Shown here one piece after another: positions 60,488-64,000 of a stretch of 64,000 nt of DNA (positions within the stretch are counted from its first letter, which is position 1; each line of letters opens with the position of its first letter). The DNA is from Streptomyces sp. CCM_MD2014 (GTDB taxonomy: Bacteria > Actinomycetota > Actinomycetes > Streptomycetales > Streptomycetaceae). The position numbers were made by a program, and so were the translations under genes. Below the pieces are notes generated by a model. It worked only from the letters and a program-made list of their open reading frames with translations, had not been told where the DNA came from and searched no databases. The DNA lies in assembly GCF_000772045.1 (NCBI RefSeq), contig NZ_CP009754.1, positions 3,286,001 to 3,350,000 on the forward strand. Reading direction: 5' to 3'.

Positions 60488-62182
60488 CTACCGTCCGCCC
60501 GCTGACACCGTGCCGTCCTCCGTGAGGGCGAACCTCGGTGTGATCACCTGGGTGAGATATGCGTCCGACAGGTCGTCGTAACAGCCGATCTCCCGCATGC
60601 GTGTGGTGAGCGCCTCGGCGTTGGCCCTGAGGGCGGACTCCTCGTCCAGGCCCGCGGGGCCGAAGCCGTCCGCAGCGGGCAGGCGGTCCACGTACAGCCC
60701 GTACCGGTCGCGCAGCACGGCGAGGAACTCGTCCAGCCGGAGCGAGACGGTGTGATGGCTGTACGGGGAGGCGCTGCCTTGGGGGTTCAGGCGCAGCAGC
60801 GCCACCTGCACCAGTACTTCGAGCAGCGCGCTGTCGAGGACGAAGCGGCGGCGCCCCCCGTGGGGCTGCGTTATGGCGGCGCCCGAGCGGTTCTTGAGCA
60901 GGAGGGAGTCGATAGTGTCGATGACGTACTTGTGGTGGTAGGGCCCCCGGTAGGCCATCAGTACTTCGAGGTACTTCTCGAACGGGGCGAGACCCATGGA
61001 CTCGTCCAGCAGGGGGCGGACCTCTTCAGGCTGCTCGGCGACCGGGGTGTCGTCCAGGATCGCCGTCAGCCTGGAGCCGAAGAACTCGTCCCGGGCCCGG
61101 CCGTAGGCGTCGGTGCCGAAGCGGAGCAGTTCGGGGACGGTGAAGTGCCCGGCCGAAGGGCGACTCTCCTTGCCCTGGCCGACCAGGTGTTCGGCGAACT
61201 CGTCCAGTTTCCGCACCGTGTATCCGGCGCGTACGAAGTCGGGGATGCGGCGCAGCCAGTGCTCGGCGCTCCGCTCTGCGAGCGCGGCGACGGGGGTGCC
61301 GGGCACCCCGGCCACGTCCACGAAGAGCCCGACCCGGAAGGGGCAACCCGCCAACGGGTCCTGTGCGGCGGTGGATGCCGGGCAGCGGTCGTGGCCGCAG
61401 GCGGGGTCGGCGGCCGACCGGGCCACGGCGACGGGCAGCAGCTTCATGGTCTTGAACAGGCCGAGGGCGAGGTGGAAGGCGAAGAGGATCTTCAGATACT
61501 CAACCATGGTGATGCGGGGCAGCAGGTCCTTCAGGGACAGCAGCCGTACGACGTCGTCGGCTAGGAGGTCGGCCTGCCCCACGCAGAGCGGGGGTGCCGA
61601 GTACCAGCCCTTGATGTTGTGCGGGCTGTCCGCCTTGACCTGGCTGTTGAGGTGCAGTACCGCCTGGGTCTCGATGTCCACCGGCACCCGCTGTGCGGGA
61701 GCGGGCCCCGCGCCGCCGAGGCCGGTGAAGAAGAACGCCCGCAGTTGCTCCAGTGCGAGGGCGCCCAGAGGGCCCCGCGCGTGTCGCAGCATTTCGTAGA
61801 GCTGTGCGTCGGCGCCGTAGGGCCGGGAGTGGTAGCTGCTGCGGAACCGGTAGGTGAGTCCGTGCAGCGGTCGCAGACCGGCCACCGCCTGGGTCGGCCT
61901 GCCCCGGTTGACCACATCCAGGAGCTGGGTCTCCACCCAGCGCCTGGCCATGTCGGAGTGGTCGGCGAAGCCTTGGAACCGGTCGGCGTTGGTGGCGTCG
62001 GTGAACTCGGCGGCGAACTCCTTGGCGGACAGAGCGTTGCGTCGCACGAGGCGGCTGGTGAGGCCCTTGTGGTTCAGCCGCATGAGAAAGCCGGTCAGGA
62101 CCCGGTCCATCTGCACACGTTTGAAATCCAGGTAGGAGACGCCGAGGTGTTTGAACTCGGTGTCACGGCGGCGCAGCGCCAT
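60488..62182 (-). CDS. Unknown 564-aa protein of the accessory operon; positionally DptG-like
   Basis: The protein starts MALRRRDTEFKHLGVSYLDF at ATG 62182, which shares one base with the stop of the ATPase gene before it (TGATG), so both are made in a fixed ratio. It is mostly helical and has no known enzymatic motif. A cysteine cluster CGHDRCPASTAAQDPLAGCP near residue 260 could bind zinc or an iron-sulfur cluster. Its place between the two ATPase genes equals that of DptG in Dpt systems, but I cannot confirm family identity by sequence. Confidence 0.55.
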   Translation of the reverse strand: MALRRRDTEFKHLGVSYLDFKRVQMDRVLTGFLMRLNHKGLTSRLVRRNALSAKEFAAEFTDATNADRFQGFADHSDMARRWVETQLLDVVNRGRPTQAVAGLRPLHGLTYRFRSSYHSRPYGADAQLYEMLRHARGPLGALALEQLRAFFFTGLGGAGPAPAQRVPVDIETQAVLHLNSQVKADSPHNIKGWYSAPPLCVGQADLLADDVVRLLSLKDLLPRITMVEYLKILFAFHLALGLFKTMKLLPVAVARSAADPACGHDRCPASTAAQDPLAGCPFRVGLFVDVAGVPGTPVAALAERSAEHWLRRIPDFVRAGYTVRKLDEFAEHLVGQGKESRPSAGHFTVPELLRFGTDAYGRARDEFFGSRLTAILDDTPVAEQPEEVRPLLDESMGLAPFEKYLEVLMAYRGPYHHKYVIDTIDSLLLKNRSGAAITQPHGGRRRFVLDSALLEVLVQVALLRLNPQGSASPYSHHTVSLRLDEFLAVLRDRYGLYVDRLPAADGFGPAGLDEESALRANAEALTTRMREIGCYDDLSDAYLTQVITPRFALTEDGTVSAGGR

Positions 62183-64000
62183 CAGCGTGCTCCTTCCGGG
62201 TCCGTCCCGGGCTCCGGGTCCGAGTCCGGGTTCGGGTTCGGGTTCGAGGGATTTTCGGGTCGGGTGGCGGGGGCCAGGCACAGTGCTCCGTCCGGCAGCC
62301 GACGCAGCCGGTAGGGGGGTGAACCGGGTGCGTTGAGGAGTACTTCCTGGTAGGAGGTGGCGGCGAGGGCGTTCTTGAAGACGGCCAGGGCGAGGTTCTG
62401 TCCCTGTCGGTCCTCGACTCCCGGCTGATGTCCGCGATGCAGCCGGTCGAGCAGTTCGTACAGGTCCAGGCGGACCGTCAGTTGGGCGCGGTGAGCGCGG
62501 CCGTCCTCGGGACGGTGGCGTACGACGAGTTCGCGGGGGCCGGTCTCGACGTACCGGGAGGCGGGCGGACCCGCGACACCGATGGTGAACTGCCCGGCGG
62601 GGAACAGCCGGTGGCTGCGTACGGTGCCGCCCGGGACGGCACGCACCTGGAGCGCGAGGTCCTGGCCGCTGTCCGGGTCGAGTCCCCGGGGCATGCCCTC
62701 GCCACGGCTGACGGCCTCGACGAGCCGGGTCAGCTCCTCGGGGCCAGGCTGCCCGCCTGCGAGCAGACGCAGGAAGCGGTCGGCCGCCTGGTACGGCAGC
62801 AGTCGGCGCCAGCGGGTGTCGTCGAGGCTTTCGAAATAGAAGCGGCGCCGGGCGGCGGCCAGATAGGCGCGGTGGGCGGAGATCTGGGCGCGGTCGGCCT
62901 GGTGGGTGCGGGGCAGTGCCGTGAAGGCGTCGGTGAGGAGCCGTTCGTCGAGGTCGCCGCGCTGGTCGAAGGAGACGAGGGCATGGCCGGCGGCGGGGCC
63001 GGTGTAGTCGAGCTTCCGGTCCAGCTGCGGGTCGGGGACGGCGGCGACGTCGAGGTCGCGCAGCTGGGTGAGGAGGCGGTCGCGTTCGTCCGGACGCGGC
63101 GCGTCCGCGGGGCCCGGGCCGCTCCGGGAGCCGGAGGCGCCGGTGGCCGCATCCCGCGGCGTGTCCACTCCGCCGCCTGTGTGGGTTCCGGTCCAGCTGG
63201 TGAAGTACAGGCTGTCGAGGATCTCCTGTGCCGCCCCAGGGTCCTCGCGTCCGTAGAGGGTGTGGATCTGGGCGCAGTCGCGCCCCGAGGTGAGGGTGTA
63301 GGCGAGAGCGGAGCGCAGGTCCCGGAGCGTGATGTGGAGGCGTCCGCGCAGGTGGGCCATACGGAAGAGGGTGGCGAGGCGTTCGGTGACCTGGGGGCCC
63401 GCCGTGGGGTGGGAGAAGGTGCGGGCGTTGTGCGGGGCGTAGCAGCGTGGGGCGAGCGCGCAGGAGCCGCACGCCTGCCAGTGCCGTTCGTCGGTGAGGG
63501 CGGCGACCATCCGGTGCATGATCGATCCCGTGCCGTCGGGGTCGGCGAGGACGTCCCTGGCGTTGAGGTTGACGACGGCCACTCCGTGGGCGGTGCTCCC
63601 GGTGGTCAGCGCCTCGCCGACGGTGGCCGCGAGCAGCGGGTAGTGCTCCTGGTGCCGGGTGACGAAGTCGACGAGGCGGCCCTCGTTGACGGCGACGAGC
63701 CGGCTGACGTCGTCGGGCCAGGCTGCGGCGTCGGCGCCCCGGTAGGACGCGAGGAAGGTGTCGAGGACGGTGTCGTTGTCGGTGTCGCCCTCGTCCTGGC
63801 TGCCGTCGTGGTTGGTGTGGAAGGACCGGCCGTCGAGAGTGAAGTCGTCGCCGTTGGCCCGCGCCTCACCGAACAGGGCACCCCGCCGGCGTGCCTCGTC
63901 GGCGAGGTGCTGGAGGAACGCGGTCTTGCCGTCCCCGGCGTTTCCTGTGATGAGGACGAGGCGGTGGCGGCCCGCGAGGACGTCCGGGCGCAACCGGTCG
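62182..64000 (-). CDS. P-loop ATPase, DptF-like (N-terminus beyond window edge)
   Basis: The open frame runs off the right edge; about 605 codons are visible. Near the visible start is Walker A ITGNAGDGKTAFLQHL, then VAVNEGRLVDFVTRHQ and VNLNARDVLADPDG, which parallels the GDGK and N-x-G-x-L layout I remember for DptF. A four-residue-spaced cysteine group CGSCALAPRCYAPHN follows, and LHITLRDLRSALAYTL may be a sensor segment. The rest is helical. ATP-driven control or recognition within a restriction system is likely by analogy; what it recognises is unknown. Stop overlaps the next start. Confidence 0.6.
   Translation of the reverse strand, partial: DRLRPDVLAGRHRLVLITGNAGDGKTAFLQHLADEARRRGALFGEARANGDDFTLDGRSFHTNHDGSQDEGDTDNDTVLDTFLASYRGADAAAWPDDVSRLVAVNEGRLVDFVTRHQEHYPLLAATVGEALTTGSTAHGVAVVNLNARDVLADPDGTGSIMHRMVAALTDERHWQACGSCALAPRCYAPHNARTFSHPTAGPQVTERLATLFRMAHLRGRLHITLRDLRSALAYTLTSGRDCAQIHTLYGREDPGAAQEILDSLYFTSWTGTHTGGGVDTPRDAATGASGSRSGPGPADAPRPDERDRLLTQLRDLDVAAVPDPQLDRKLDYTGPAAGHALVSFDQRGDLDERLLTDAFTALPRTHQADRAQISAHRAYLAAARRRFYFESLDDTRWRRLLPYQAADRFLRLLAGGQPGPEELTRLVEAVSRGEGMPRGLDPDSGQDLALQVRAVPGGTVRSHRLFPAGQFTIGVAGPPASRYVETGPRELVVRHRPEDGRAHRAQLTVRLDLYELLDRLHRGHQPGVEDRQGQNLALAVFKNALAATSYQEVLLNAPGSPPYRLRRLPDGALCLAPATRPENPSNPNPNPDSDPEPGTDPEGAR

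Noticed and set aside
60488..63472. An extended 994-codon frame for the middle operon gene
   Set aside because: The extra part lies inside the P-loop ATPase gene in another frame and is Arg/Pro-rich. The ATG at 62182, sharing a base with the stop before it, is the natural start.

Overview
The window is GC-rich actinobacterial chromosome and almost certainly comes from a Streptomyces. The codon use, the dense two-strand packing, the GTG starts and the gene order all point there. From memory, the stretch from ilvA to the Ser/Thr kinase follows the same order as the S. coelicolor core chromosome around SCO4962-SCO4911. I ran no search, so locus equivalences are recollection.

Layout. 1-5288: end of a DrrAB-type exporter, ilvA, a MarR regulator, a sigma-like protein and metB. 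5385-9795: a TPR-like membrane protein, msrA, then a small accessory patch (a DUF6247-like protein next to a frame-disrupted toxin-like gene, DUF4291, DUF3885 and an unknown). 9834-11626: a TetR regulator divergent from an aldo/keto reductase. 11645-18502: a complete respiratory nitrate reductase operon narGHJI. 18719-26684: SDRs, an alcohol dehydrogenase, an XRE regulator, a MacB/FtsX-type ABC pair, a TetR regulator and a GNAT. 26814-29085: envelope genes (an L,D-transpeptidase lipoprotein and a LAXTG-type small surface protein). 29175-36310: hutH, a GAF-GGDEF protein, enoyl-CoA hydratase, a proline-rich membrane protein, adenylate cyclase and biotin ligase. 36421-41766: the propionyl/acetyl-CoA carboxylase set (pccB, epsilon subunit, accA2) with maf. 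41876-52416: a DeoR regulator, an LpdA-like flavoprotein, gamma-glutamylcyclotransferase, purine nucleoside phosphorylase, phosphomannomutase, a PH-type membrane protein, deoC and two aldehyde dehydrogenase genes. 52478-54541: a receptor-like Ser/Thr kinase.

How genes work together. PNP releases ribose/deoxyribose 1-phosphate from nucleosides, the hexose-phosphate mutase family enzyme may interconvert sugar phosphates, DeoC cleaves deoxyribose 5-phosphate, and the adjacent aldehyde dehydrogenase could oxidise the acetaldehyde. An identical 12-bp palindrome lies just upstream of both PNP and deoC, so they are probably one regulon, possibly under the nearby DeoR protein. BirA biotinylates the biotin-carrier subunit AccA2, which partners PccB and the small epsilon subunit.

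From 54795 to the right edge the content changes to an accessory operon on the minus strand: a P-loop ATPase (cut by the edge), an unknown 564-aa protein, and a 1872-aa protein with a HerA-like ATPase at its C-terminus and a candidate PD-(D/E)XK nuclease motif in its middle. The gene order and architecture resemble the DptF-DptG-DptH restriction set of DNA phosphorothioation systems or a related defence system. This is the most interesting part of the window. No tRNA, rRNA, CRISPR array or insertion sequence was seen.
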